Positions 23,546 through 31,460 of a stretch of DNA of 37,076 nt are shown here, piece after piece (positions within the stretch are counted from its first letter, which is position 1; each line of letters begins with the position of its first letter). The translations under genes and the position numbers were made by a program. Under the pieces are notes generated by a model. That model had not been told where the DNA came from, made no database searches, and saw nothing but the letters and a program-made list of their open reading frames with translations. Origin of the DNA: a virus; the IMG/VR virus record IMGVR_UViG_3300010392_000283, positions 1 to 37,076 of that record; one strand, 5' to 3'.

Positions 23546-23550
23546 ATAGT

Positions 23551-26500
23551 ATGGAAGGATTCCTCTCAAAACTAAAGACAAAAGCAGAGGACGCAGGCAA
23601 GAAGTTGTCCGACATCTTCACACTCACAGAAGAGGAGAAGTCAAAAGGCAAGGAAGCCGACACCCTTGAGAAAATAGGAGGCGGAGCACGCAAGGCCCGC
23701 AGTTTTCTCTTTGGTCCAACCCGGGAAGAGATGCTCCAAGACATTCAAAGTGAACGAAAACAGACACTCATGCCAGAGGTGGCAAAGAGTGAGATCGTGA
23801 AACGAGAAAGGGAACTCGGACTTACTGACTATACAATTCCAGAAATAGAGATGGATGAAGAAGGGAACCTTCGACAAAAGGAGGCTGTGCGAAGCGATCA
23901 GTCTCTCACAGATTTTCTTAAAAATCGACCAGTTCAAATTGATCCAACCGGGGCAATGGGAAGTATTAAGCGCACCGCGAGTGTGTCACTCAAGAACCTT
24001 GGGAATATCGTAAAAGAAAAAAGCGCAGGCGCTATCCGGAAGATCCTCCAGGACTCCGGCGTGGAACGTCGCGTAGTCGATACAATCTCTGATGATCTTG
24101 CAAAAGCAGGAACCCGGGCAAAAGTATCTTCCATTCTAAAGAAGGGTGGTGTTGGAACAGAGACAGCAAAAAAGAAGGCCACAAAAACAGTGACTGAGGA
24201 TGTTTCACGTGCAACAGAGAAGACTAAAAAGACAGAGCCAGAACGCAAATTCGTACAAAGAGCGGAACAGATGGAACCAAATATGGGTCAATTTCTTGAA
24301 GGAAAGTACAAGGCACGATCAACAGACGAACTGATTGCTCGGGCAGATCAACTCATTAAGGAGGCGCCAGATAAGGCAGAAGAACTTGCTCGTACAGGGA
24401 CGACAGATGAGGCGGTGGCCACAGCGTCACGGTTGGTAACCGCATACGTTAAAGAGGCAAAGAAAACGACAGACAAAGCCGCGCAGAATTCACTATGGGA
24501 AAAAGCCGCAAGTATTGCAAACTCTGCAGCAAAAAATCTAACTGATCACGGACGTGCAGTCCAGGCGGCCACAATACTTGGAAGAATGACACCGGAGGGA
24601 ATGGTGCGTTACGCGGCACGTGAGATCCAGCGTCACAATGAAATGGTAGAGCAAGCCGCAAGTCCAGTAAAAAAGACAATTGGAAACCTCTTTGGAGACA
24701 TACGGACAGGAAAGGCACTCAAAAAAGTGCCAGAACTAACAGGAGAGCAGGCAAGTAGAATCCAAAAAGAAATGGAACGCGTTGCGAACATAACTGATGA
24801 TACGAAGCGTGCAATGGAGTTTCAGAAACTCGACGAAGAGATTAAAGCAATGATCCCTTCTTCCCTATATCAAAAAATTATAACCGTATGGAAAGCGGGA
24901 CTTCTTACTGGTCTCAAAACAACCGGACTAAACATCGCATCAAACGTATCGCATGCAGTCAGTGAGATTGTGAAAGATGTTCCAGCGGGACTGGTGGATA
25001 AGATCGCCTCACTCTTTACCGGGAAACGAACACTTGGAGTTACTGCAAAAGGAACATCAACAGGTGTGAAGGAAGGAATAGCAAAAGGATGGCGATACTT
25101 CCGTACTGGGTTCGATGAGCGAGACGTGGGCACAAAACTTGATTACAAGAAAGTGAACTTCGGTACTTCTCCATTTGCAAAGAAGATTCAACAATATGAA
25201 GAGACAGTATTCCGTACAATCGGAAGCCAGGATCAGCCATTCTACTATGCCGCAAAAGCACGTTCACTCTTCAGTCAGGCAATTGCACAGGCAAAAAATG
25301 CAGGACTCAAAGGAGCAAAGGCGAAGAAATTCATTGAGGATCTTGTAGCAAGTCCTACAGATGACATGCTTAAGTACGCGACACTTGACGCGGAGACTTC
25401 TGTATTCCAAAACCGTACTTCACTTGGTGCGGCCGCACGATCAATTCAGAATCTCCCGGGAGGACAGATTGTACTTCCATTCGGAAAGACACCATCAGCA
25501 GTGGCAACACAGATCATAAATTATTCTCCAGTAGGTATCGTGAAAACGATCGCAGAGAATATTGGAAAAGGAAAATTTGATCAGAGACTATTCAGTCAGG
25601 CAATGGGTCGTGGTATGACAGGAACAGGCGTACTGTATCTCGGTGGAGAACTATATGATAAAGGGATGGTGGCGCTTGATTACCCATCAAGCGAGAAAGA
25701 GCGCAAGCAGTGGGAACTCGAAGGAAAGCGGTCAAACTCTGTAAACGTAGATGGACGGTGGAGAAACGTGGCCACACTCGGTCCACTTGGACTTCTTCTC
25801 ATAATTGGTGGCCAGATGAAACGAGGTATCGATAACACAGGATCATTCGTTGGTGGGCTTGCGGGAGCGGCCGGAGGATTCGGAGCAACACTCACAGAAC
25901 AGTCTTTCCTTAAAGGAATCAATGACACCATCTCTGCAATCCAGGATCCGGAGCGATCATTCCAGGGATGGGCTTCATCACTCTCAGGCTCAATCGTGCC
26001 GACTATAATCTCTGACATAGCACGATCAACAGACAAATATGAACGACTGGCACGCACACCGGGGACACGTCTGAAGAGCCGTATACCAGGACTACGTCAG
26101 ACACTCGAGCCGAAAGTCGATGTGCTTGGAAACAGACTCGAGACGCCAGGGTTCTTCGAAACAATGCTCGATGCAACACGTCCGGGGGTTGCGAGTGCAG
26201 ACCAGGATGATCCGGTAGTAAAAGAATTGTCACGGCTTGCGGAGACAGGAAATCTTGCAACACCAACACAACTTGGTCCAAACGCTGGGTACAAGTCTCT
26301 CACTCCAGAACAGAATACATATCTGTGGAGACTCGCAGGAACAGCATCACGACAAGGTATTGAGAACGTGATGAACATGCCAATGTGGAAGAACCTTGAT
26401 GATGAGCAAAAAGCAGATGCTATAGGAAAAGCAGTGAGTGACGCAAAGATAGAAGCACGTGCACGTGCGGTTGTTAATGCTGTAGAAGGACTTGATGCAG

Positions 26501-26589
26501 AAGAGGTGCGTAAAAAACTCGCCGAGATGAAGGATGACAAACTACTCACACAATCAGTATTTGGAAGGTATCTCAGCCTTACAAGATAA
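23551..26589 (+). CDS. Large internal virion / ejection protein
   Basis: 1012 aa from ATG 23551 (an upstream in-frame ATG at 23521 overlaps the previous gene). The N terminus is charged and helical. Residues about 430-700 contain VWKAGLLTGLKTTGLNIASN, GSQDQPFYYAAKARSLF and FGKTPSAVATQIINYSP, a combination found in podovirus large polyvalent or ejection proteins. A Gly/Ala-rich hydrophobic stretch (about 745-800, GPLGLLLIIGG, FVGGLAGAAGGFGA) could insert into membrane. It likely forms the channel that carries DNA into the cell after ejection. No transglycosylase motif is obvious. Confidence 0.75.
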   Translation: MEGFLSKLKTKAEDAGKKLSDIFTLTEEEKSKGKEADTLEKIGGGARKARSFLFGPTREEMLQDIQSERKQTLMPEVAKSEIVKRERELGLTDYTIPEIEMDEEGNLRQKEAVRSDQSLTDFLKNRPVQIDPTGAMGSIKRTASVSLKNLGNIVKEKSAGAIRKILQDSGVERRVVDTISDDLAKAGTRAKVSSILKKGGVGTETAKKKATKTVTEDVSRATEKTKKTEPERKFVQRAEQMEPNMGQFLEGKYKARSTDELIARADQLIKEAPDKAEELARTGTTDEAVATASRLVTAYVKEAKKTTDKAAQNSLWEKAASIANSAAKNLTDHGRAVQAATILGRMTPEGMVRYAAREIQRHNEMVEQAASPVKKTIGNLFGDIRTGKALKKVPELTGEQASRIQKEMERVANITDDTKRAMEFQKLDEEIKAMIPSSLYQKIITVWKAGLLTGLKTTGLNIASNVSHAVSEIVKDVPAGLVDKIASLFTGKRTLGVTAKGTSTGVKEGIAKGWRYFRTGFDERDVGTKLDYKKVNFGTSPFAKKIQQYEETVFRTIGSQDQPFYYAAKARSLFSQAIAQAKNAGLKGAKAKKFIEDLVASPTDDMLKYATLDAETSVFQNRTSLGAAARSIQNLPGGQIVLPFGKTPSAVATQIINYSPVGIVKTIAENIGKGKFDQRLFSQAMGRGMTGTGVLYLGGELYDKGMVALDYPSSEKERKQWELEGKRSNSVNVDGRWRNVATLGPLGLLLIIGGQMKRGIDNTGSFVGGLAGAAGGFGATLTEQSFLKGINDTISAIQDPERSFQGWASSLSGSIVPTIISDIARSTDKYERLARTPGTRLKSRIPGLRQTLEPKVDVLGNRLETPGFFETMLDATRPGVASADQDDPVVKELSRLAETGNLATPTQLGPNAGYKSLTPEQNTYLWRLAGTASRQGIENVMNMPMWKNLDDEQKADAIGKAVSDAKIEARARAVVNAVEGLDAEEVRKKLAEMKDDKLLTQSVFGRYLSLTR

Positions 26590-26591
26590 GT

Positions 26592-26597
26592 TATAAT
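26592..26597 (+). promoter_or_regulatory. -10 box before lysis module (leaderless)
   Basis: A consensus TATAAT (26592-26597) lies 6 nt before the ATG at 26604, placing the expected transcription start at the A of ATG. No -35 at the normal distance. Confidence 0.5.
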
Positions 26598-26603
26598 TTA
26601 AAC

Positions 26604-26933
26604 ATGACTCAGAAAACTACAGAGACTATAGTGGCAGTGATGGCCAACGACATCGATCACATCAAAAAAACGATGGATGAAGTGAAGGTCACTCTCGTAA
26701 GTCTTGATAAGCATTACATGCGACGCGACGAAGTCGAAGGATTTATTCGTGAAACAAACCGTGAGCACGATAATATCCACAATCGTATCGATGAAGTGAT
26801 TGATTCACACGTTGCACCTATACAAAAGTCAATTCGTTCACAAGAGACCTTCCAGACACAGGTAAAGACGTGGGGTGCGGCCGCCGTAGTGGCATTGGGG
26901 ATTATTCAATTCCTCGTCGGAAAATTCCTGTAA
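26604..26933 (+). CDS. XhlA-like lysis-associated membrane protein
   Basis: 109 aa. A soluble coiled-coil (residues 10-80, DHIKKTMDEVKVTLVSLDKH) is followed by a single C-terminal transmembrane segment (about 88-108, AAAVVALGIIQFLVGKFL). This matches the XhlA/haemolysin-type accessory proteins encoded with holin and endolysin. It would sit in the cytoplasmic membrane and help timed lysis. Confidence 0.7.
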   Translation: MTQKTTETIVAVMANDIDHIKKTMDEVKVTLVSLDKHYMRRDEVEGFIRETNREHDNIHNRIDEVIDSHVAPIQKSIRSQETFQTQVKTWGAAAVVALGIIQFLVGKFL

Positions 26934-26939
26934 AAAGGG

Positions 26940-26945
26940 TATACT
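26940..26945 (+). promoter_or_regulatory. -10-like box before endolysin gene
   Basis: TATACT (26940-26945) is 11 nt before the ATG at 26957. Expected leader is about 4 nt. It recurs in the same form before the portal and capsid genes. Confidence 0.42.
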
Positions 26946-26956
26946 ATAAAAACACT

Positions 26957-27634
26957 ATGAAACCTATATTCACAAGAACGCTCAAAATCGGAGACAAGGG
27001 AGCAGAGGTAAAAAAACTTCAGGAGTATCTAAATCAGGATGGGGACACACTTGTCGCAAAACAAGGTCCAGGTAGTCCTGGAAATGAAACTGAATACTTC
27101 GGACCACTCACACAGGATGCCGTGAGGCGATATCAATGCAAGAAAGACATTGTATGTAAAGGAAGTGAGGAGACAACAGGATGGGGTCAGGTTGGACCAC
27201 AAACACGAAGAGCGCTCAATGGAGAGTCAGATAAAAACCTATTCCCTCTCGTGCGACGGAAGATGGAAACGCTCGTAAAAATATGCGAGATCGTAGGGAT
27301 GCCGATTGTGGTAACTGATACATATAGGTCACCATCGGAACAAGAGGCGCTCTATGCAAAAGGTCGCAATGCTCCAGGAAGCATAGTGACGAATGCTCGC
27401 GCAGGACAAAGTTATCACAACTGGCAGTGTGCATTCGACGTCGCATTCAGGGAAGGCGCAAGAATCACATACCATGGTCCGTGGGAAAAGATAGGGGCCA
27501 TAGGAGAAGCGCTCGGCCTTGAATGGGGCGGCAGATGGCAGTCATTCCCTGATAGGCCACACTTCCAGTTAACACTGGGGTACACTCTGGACGATTTTCA
27601 GAGTGGGAAAGTCGATCCAAAGTTATTCGATTAA
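26957..27634 (+). CDS. Endolysin: peptidoglycan-binding domain + M15 peptidase
   Basis: 225 aa from ATG 26957; the longer ORF start at 26870 lies in the previous gene. Residues 8-88 are a PG_binding_1 module (KGAEVKKLQEYLN) with the segment GPGSPGNETEYFGPLT, which I associate with Patescibacteria proteins. Residues 100-210 are an M15 (VanY/L-Ala-D-Glu endopeptidase-like) domain with zinc ligands H154 and D161 (in SYHNWQCAFD) and H202 (in RPHFQL). It cuts peptide crosslinks of the wall at the end of infection. No signal peptide is present, so release needs the holin. Confidence 0.88.
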   Translation: MKPIFTRTLKIGDKGAEVKKLQEYLNQDGDTLVAKQGPGSPGNETEYFGPLTQDAVRRYQCKKDIVCKGSEETTGWGQVGPQTRRALNGESDKNLFPLVRRKMETLVKICEIVGMPIVVTDTYRSPSEQEALYAKGRNAPGSIVTNARAGQSYHNWQCAFDVAFREGARITYHGPWEKIGAIGEALGLEWGGRWQSFPDRPHFQLTLGYTLDDFQSGKVDPKLFD

Positions 27635-27645
27635 AATATATTACT

Positions 27646-27915
27646 ATGGAAACAGTACTTGGAATCATCCTTCTCGCAACACTTGTGGAAGGAACAGTGA
27701 CATACATCTTCGGAGACGAGGGTGGGAAGCCATGGCTTCGATACGTATCGCTCGTATTCGGAATCGCGGTTGCCGTAGCGTACAGCGTCAACATCCCCGC
27801 AATGGCAGGGCTTGAGTCTGCGTATCCATTCGTGAACGCGATCGTATCAGGACTCATCATTGGACGAGGTGCAAACTACGTAAACGATACGGTAGGACTC
27901 ATTCGAAAAGCGTAG
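27646..27915 (+). CDS. Holin-like membrane protein
   Basis: 89 aa with three predicted transmembrane segments: about 3-21 (VLGIILLATLVEGTVTYIF), 31-50 (RYVSLVFGIAVAVAYSVNI) and 62-79 (FVNAIVSGLIIGRGANYV). Size, topology and position after the endolysin support a holin that opens the membrane for endolysin. No family is named with certainty. Confidence 0.7.
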   Translation: METVLGIILLATLVEGTVTYIFGDEGGKPWLRYVSLVFGIAVAVAYSVNIPAMAGLESAYPFVNAIVSGLIIGRGANYVNDTVGLIRKA

Positions 27916-27919
27916 AAAA

Positions 27920-27935
27920 GCCGGAAGATACCGGC
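27920..27935 (+). promoter_or_regulatory. Hairpin before CHAP gene start
   Basis: GCCGG (27920-27924) pairs with CCGGC (27931-27935) around AAGATA, ending 4 bases before the ATG at 27940. It would hide the start from ribosomes and may delay translation of the secreted hydrolase. Confidence 0.45.
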
Positions 27936-27939
27936 AACT

Positions 27940-28449
27940 ATGTGGTATCACAAACTAACTGCGGCCATATTGGCTGTATACATACTCCTCATAACACACG
28001 TGAGTGCGAGCATTGCATACGCACCAACGGTCACGAAAGAGGCCAACACGCAAATGTACAGTGGAGAGATGCAGGGCCCATGTCCTCCATTCAAAAAAGA
28101 TGCACTCCATCGATACACAGGTGGGATACAGTGCGCTAAAAGACTTGATGGACAGCAAGGAGGTCAATGTGTTGCTTTCGTGCAGTACCTGTTAGGACAA
28201 AGTCCAGGATTCAATGGGAATGCGGGAGAGATAGATCCAAACAGTGATCATCCGGAAGTGGGACAGATAGTACTCTTATCCGGAGACAAATGGGAACACG
28301 TAGCAGTGATCATTGCAATGGATGATGACACGCTCACTCTCATGGAAAGCAATTGGAATGGAAAAGAAAAGATAACGATTGGAAGACAGATAGATATCAC
28401 GAATCCACAGATACGAGGGTACTACCATTACAGGACTATGTTAGAATAA
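27940..28449 (+). CDS. Secreted CHAP-domain peptidoglycan hydrolase
   Basis: 169 aa. Residues 1-28 are a signal peptide (LTAAILAVYILLITHVSASI, likely cut after AYA). The CHAP domain has catalytic C77 (GGQCVAFVQYL), H120 (KWEHVAVI) and N138 (ESNWNG). CHAP enzymes are amidases or endopeptidases of peptidoglycan. A second wall enzyme that leaves the cell by itself, next to a holin-dependent M15 endolysin, suggests two-route lysis; alternatively it acts outside on neighbouring cells. It is the last gene before the terminators. Confidence 0.85.
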   Translation: MWYHKLTAAILAVYILLITHVSASIAYAPTVTKEANTQMYSGEMQGPCPPFKKDALHRYTGGIQCAKRLDGQQGGQCVAFVQYLLGQSPGFNGNAGEIDPNSDHPEVGQIVLLSGDKWEHVAVIIAMDDDTLTLMESNWNGKEKITIGRQIDITNPQIRGYYHYRTMLE

Positions 28450-28455
28450 AAAGGT

Positions 28456-28476
28456 CCAAAGTCTTAAAAACTTTGG
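28456..28476 (+). other. Hairpin after CHAP stop
   Basis: CCAAAGT (28456-28462) pairs with ACTTTGG (28470-28476) around a 7-nt loop, 7 bp. No T run follows, so it is probably a 3'-end stabiliser rather than a terminator. Confidence 0.45.
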
Positions 28477-28482
28477 TTAGTT

Positions 28483-28507
28483 AATACCACGTTGCTTCGG
28501 TATTTTT
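28483..28507 (+). terminator. Intrinsic terminator 1 of late operon
   Basis: AATACC (28483-28488) pairs with GGTATT (28499-28504), followed by TTTC. The loop side carries GTTGCTTCGG (28491-28500), complementary to the CCGAAGCAAC motif upstream of three genes of the replication and control region. Confidence 0.65.
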
Positions 28508-28513
28508 CTATTA

Positions 28514-28543
28514 AAAAGGATCTCGTGAAAGCGAGGTCCTTTT
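28514..28543 (+). terminator. Intrinsic terminator 2 of late operon
   Basis: AAAAGGATCTCG (28514-28525) pairs with CGAGGTCCTTTT (28532-28543) with one T-G pair and loop TGAAAG. A strong A-tract/T-tract stem, typical of a bidirectional Rho-independent terminator. It backs up the preceding one. Confidence 0.82.
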
Positions 28544-28549
28544 GCATTG

Positions 28550-28612
28550 GTAGGAACATATGAACCGTGGTGTAGGAACATATGAACCTACCTACGTAGG
28601 AACATATGTTCC
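28550..28612 (+). repeat. Three GTAGGAACATATG repeats (operator or iteron array)
   Basis: GTAGGAACATATGAACC occurs at 28550-28566 and 28572-28588. GTAGGAACATATGTTCC occurs at 28596-28612. Spacing is 22 and 24 bp, about two helical turns, so all three face the same side of DNA. The third contains a perfect palindrome GGAACATATGTTCC and overlaps CCTACGTAGG. The 9-mer GTAGGAACA returns twice before the winged-helix gene at 35255. It may be an operator for that protein, or replication iterons. Confidence 0.75.
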
Positions 28613-28628
28613 TCATATAGAGTAATAC

Positions 28629-28634
28629 TATACA
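28629..28634 (+). promoter_or_regulatory. Possible promoter of replication module
   Basis: TATACA (28629-28634) in an AT-rich stretch. The -35 position (about 28607-28612, TGTTCC) falls in the third repeat, so a bound protein would contact or block the polymerase. The remaining bases to 28761 hold no gene. Confidence 0.35.
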
Positions 28635-28724
28635 TAGAGTAAAAGTAATAAATATAGTAGTCCGCCACCTGGGGACAACGTATGGATAGAATACAAACGA
28701 TGTGGTAAATTAGAGGTACAAAGG

Positions 28725-28753
28725 TCGAAGCAACATTACAAACCGAAGCAACA
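28725..28753 (+). promoter_or_regulatory. Double GAAGCAACA motif upstream of first replication-module gene
   Basis: TCGAAGCAACA (28725-28735) and CCGAAGCAACA (28743-28753) are 18 bp apart; the second ends 8 nt before ATG 28762. The same motif stands 2 nt before the starts at 31732 and 35255. Confidence 0.5.
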
Positions 28754-28761
28754 AAAAACAA

Positions 28762-29067
28762 ATGAGAAATTTCAGCAAACACTCATTCGGAGACATCATC
28801 ACAGAGATCGTGATGTACGTCATCCTAATCGCAACACTCTACGCAGGAGCATATGCTCTGTACCAAGGTGGAAGAATCGCGATCGAGGTTGTCGAGTACA
28901 CGCTCGACAGAGGAGAGTATGCGGAATGCATCAAGTGGCAAGACTACGAAATGGAATTCAATCCATGGGATGCGGCCAGGCAATCCGGGTACTACATCAC
29001 ACAGTGGCAGAAGGATCAGTGTGATCGCGCAGGAGTAGAACTCAATGCGCACGTTATAAACAACTAA
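28762..29067 (+). CDS. Hypothetical membrane protein, 101 aa
   Basis: One or two hydrophobic stretches (residues 11-34, IITEIVMYVILIATLYAGAY) precede a soluble charged C terminus (GEYAECIKWQDYEMEF, QKDQCDRAGVEL) with two cysteines. It is the first gene after the control region, so it is expressed early in that operon. It might be an inner-membrane protein such as an exclusion or host-takeover factor; no family is recognised. Confidence 0.65.
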   Translation: MRNFSKHSFGDIITEIVMYVILIATLYAGAYALYQGGRIAIEVVEYTLDRGEYAECIKWQDYEMEFNPWDAARQSGYYITQWQKDQCDRAGVELNAHVINN

Positions 29068-29077
29068 CCAAAACGCA

Positions 29078-29479
29078 ATGAACTTAAACAAAGCAATCAT
29101 CGCAGGACGACTGGTGCGAGATCCAGAAGTGAAGGATCTACCAACCGGAACAAAGGTGGCATCAGTATCGGTAGCAACCGGCCGAGTCTACAAAGACAAA
29201 AGCGGAGGCAAGAGGGAGGAGACAGAGTTCCACAACGTAGTGATGTTCGGACGCACTGCAGAGGTGGCGGGACAGTACTTACAAAAAGGGCAACTCGTGA
29301 TCATCGAAGGACGGATCCAAACACGCAACTGGGAAAAGGATGGCCAGAAGCACTATCGCACAGAGATCATCTGTGACCAGATGCAAATGGGTCCACGACC
29401 AGGAGACGCAAAGCCAAAGACAGCGTCACCAGAAGAGCCAGACGGAGATCCGGGGCCTGCACCAACTGACAAATGGTAA
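29078..29479 (+). CDS. ssb: Single-stranded DNA-binding protein
   Basis: 133 aa. The OB-fold SSB signature is clear: MNLNKAIIAGRLVRDPEV, FHNVVMFGRTAEVAGQYL, and GQLVIIEGRIQTRNW. The C-terminal tail is Pro/Asp-rich and ends TDKW rather than the DIPF-type end that binds host partners, so partner binding may differ. It coats ssDNA for replication and for ERF-type annealing. Its stop overlaps the next start (ATGGTAA). Confidence 0.93.
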   Translation: MNLNKAIIAGRLVRDPEVKDLPTGTKVASVSVATGRVYKDKSGGKREETEFHNVVMFGRTAEVAGQYLQKGQLVIIEGRIQTRNWEKDGQKHYRTEIICDQMQMGPRPGDAKPKTASPEEPDGDPGPAPTDKW

Positions 29480-29733
29480 AAGAATACACGGTCTACTTCC
29501 AAGGGAAGATGGTCGTCGAAGCAGAGTCCGAAGCAGAAGCGACTGGGGAGGCATATGACACACTCAACGAACTCGAACAAATTGAGTTTAATATAACCAC
29601 AACGGAAGAGGGGGAGTGTGTAGAATGCGGAGGAGATGGAGAGGTGGCAGAAGATGTAGATGATGGTGAGGGACACACCATGAGAGGAGTAGGTCGAAAA
29701 CCATGTCCCGCTTGCAAGCACAATAACCAGTAA
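29473..29733 (+). CDS. Small zinc-knuckle protein, 86 aa
   Basis: The N-terminal half is a beta-type domain (EYTVYFQGKMVVEAESEAEA), the kind often annotated as a short phage domain. CVECGGDG (near residue 50) and CPAC (near 79) give a CxxC...CxxC zinc site like a half DnaJ zinc finger. It is translationally coupled to SSB. It may modify or assist SSB-bound DNA; function unknown. Confidence 0.65.
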   Translation: MVKEYTVYFQGKMVVEAESEAEATGEAYDTLNELEQIEFNITTTEEGECVECGGDGEVAEDVDDGEGHTMRGVGRKPCPACKHNNQ

Positions 29734-29747
29734 CATGTTCAAGACAT

Positions 29748-30032
29748 ATGGAGAAAGCAAATTGTTCAACAAAGGAAGAAGCAAACTGTTCGGAGGAGGG
29801 GATAACAGTGGCCGGATGGGTACACCTGACAATGACGGTGGAAACCGAGGAGGGAAACCCAAGGATCTATCTGAACGGGAAACCAGTGGACGAGAAGGAA
29901 GCGGTACAGTCGGGTCTGTCAGGGCTCCTGGAATGGTCGACGAGAGAGATAAAAAGGATGCAGGAAGAAATCGACCGACTGAGGATGTCGTGGTGGGAGA
30001 GGACGTACTGGTGGATCAAGAAGAGACTGTAG
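29748..30032 (+). CDS. Hypothetical protein, 94 aa
   Basis: This frame competes with a 5' extension of the helicase frame from 29735. The 94-residue product looks real: GWVHLTMTVETEEGNP and RIYLNGKPVDEKE are strand-like, and EIKRMQEEIDRLRMSWWERT is an amphipathic helix with Trp-rich end. The competing frame reads as Gly/Arg/Asp low-complexity, typical of off-frame translation. The stop is two bases before the helicase ATG at 30035. Function unknown. Confidence 0.65.
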   Translation: MEKANCSTKEEANCSEEGITVAGWVHLTMTVETEEGNPRIYLNGKPVDEKEAVQSGLSGLLEWSTREIKRMQEEIDRLRMSWWERTYWWIKKRL

Positions 30033-30034
30033 CC

Positions 30035-31459
30035 ATGTCCAATCTATTTGAACACCAAAAAGATGGAGTGAAGTTCCTTAGAAAGCATAAGCGAGCAATC
30101 CTTGCAGATGAAATGGGACTTGGAAAGACTCGGCAGGCGATCGTGGCCGCAGATGAGGACACAAAAGATTTGACAGGTATACGTGTAGTAATCTGCCCGG
30201 CTTCACTAAAGATCAACTGGAAGCGAGAAATCGAAGAAGTGTCGGAACAGCCGGTCCAAATAATAGAGAGTGGGCCAGAGCGTGACATCCTTCCAGTAGG
30301 GTGGGTAGTGATCAACTACGACATGCTTGGAAAGTATAAAGACCAACTCATGGAACTGAAAAAGAATGGATACATCCTTGCAGCAATACCAGATGAGGCT
30401 CACTACATCAAAGGGGCAAAAACAATACGAGCAAAGATAGCACTGGAACTTATGAAGGGGCTTGAGAGGGTATACATCCTCACAGGGACACCAATCATGA
30501 ACAGGCCAGCGGAACTCTACAACATGCTCGTGGCCATAGATCATCCACTCGGGCGATACGGTAAGAAGACATTCTTCTTCAAGCGGTACTGTGGTAGAGA
30601 GATGCGAGTTATCGTAAAAAAGGATGGTCGTGTGATACGCTTCTGGGATGACAGTGGTGCGACAAACCTTCCTGAATTGCGGGCACTCATCAAAGATTAC
30701 ATCCTGCGACGCACAAAAAATGAGGTACTTGATCTCCCAGAAAAGATTATCTCAGTAGAGATGGTGGAACTAAACCGGGAGTGGAAGAAAGTGTACGACG
30801 AAGCGTGGGACACATACCTTGCATGGGTGGAGCAGAATCCGGAAGGAAAAGATGTTGAGAACATCATGTCAGCACAAGGACTGATTGAATTGCTCAAACT
30901 GAAACAAGTGTGCTCACAGGCAAAAATAGATCGTATCGTATCAGATGTAAAGAATGCGGTAGACCAGGACAATAAAGTGATCATATTCTCACAGTTCACT
31001 GATACGATAAATATGCTCAAGGAACGTTTCCAAGAAGAAAGCATTCCATCAGTATCACTCACTGGCCAGGATGACATGAATGCACGCCAGGCGTCCGTCG
31101 ACAGTTTCCAGAATGATGAAGCGACAAAAATCTTCATCGCAAACATCAAGGCGGGAGGTGTCGGTCTAAACCTAACCGCGGCAAGTCAAGTGATCTTCGC
31201 AGACATGGAATGGAGTCCGGCATTGCACGAGCAGGCGACTGACCGTGCGCATCGCATCGGACAGACAGGTACCGTGAACGCATACTACTACGTGGTATCA
31301 GACACGATCGAAGAGGACATCGTGGAGATCCTCCAACAGAAACTCCAGACCATCCAGGCCATAGTCGAAGGTCGGGAAGATTACGAGGAAGGATCCCTTG
31401 GAGCGCAATTTGTCGGGAGACTCAAAGAGCGCATCATGGGGACAAATACGTTAGGATAG
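30035..31459 (+). CDS. SNF2-family (DEAD/H superfamily 2) helicase/translocase
   Basis: 474 aa from ATG 30035, where homology-like sequence begins (MSNLFEHQKDGVKFLRKHKR). Motif I DEMGLGKT (25-32), motif II DEAH (120-123), motif III LTGTP (149-153), KVIIFSQF (about 314-321), motif V GGVGLNLTAAS (374-384) and motif VI ATDRAHRIGQ (401-410) are intact. SNF2 proteins translocate on dsDNA using ATP. Phage members act in replication or recombination. Position between SSB and the ERF/exonuclease genes fits. The stop is TAG, then T, then the next ATG. Confidence 0.92.
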   Translation: MSNLFEHQKDGVKFLRKHKRAILADEMGLGKTRQAIVAADEDTKDLTGIRVVICPASLKINWKREIEEVSEQPVQIIESGPERDILPVGWVVINYDMLGKYKDQLMELKKNGYILAAIPDEAHYIKGAKTIRAKIALELMKGLERVYILTGTPIMNRPAELYNMLVAIDHPLGRYGKKTFFFKRYCGREMRVIVKKDGRVIRFWDDSGATNLPELRALIKDYILRRTKNEVLDLPEKIISVEMVELNREWKKVYDEAWDTYLAWVEQNPEGKDVENIMSAQGLIELLKLKQVCSQAKIDRIVSDVKNAVDQDNKVIIFSQFTDTINMLKERFQEESIPSVSLTGQDDMNARQASVDSFQNDEATKIFIANIKAGGVGLNLTAASQVIFADMEWSPALHEQATDRAHRIGQTGTVNAYYYVVSDTIEEDIVEILQQKLQTIQAIVEGREDYEEGSLGAQFVGRLKERIMGTNTLG

Positions 31460-31460
31460 T

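Noticed and set aside
28550-28612. CRISPR-like array
   Set aside because: Only three copies with 5-7 bp between them; spacing and palindromes fit protein-binding sites.
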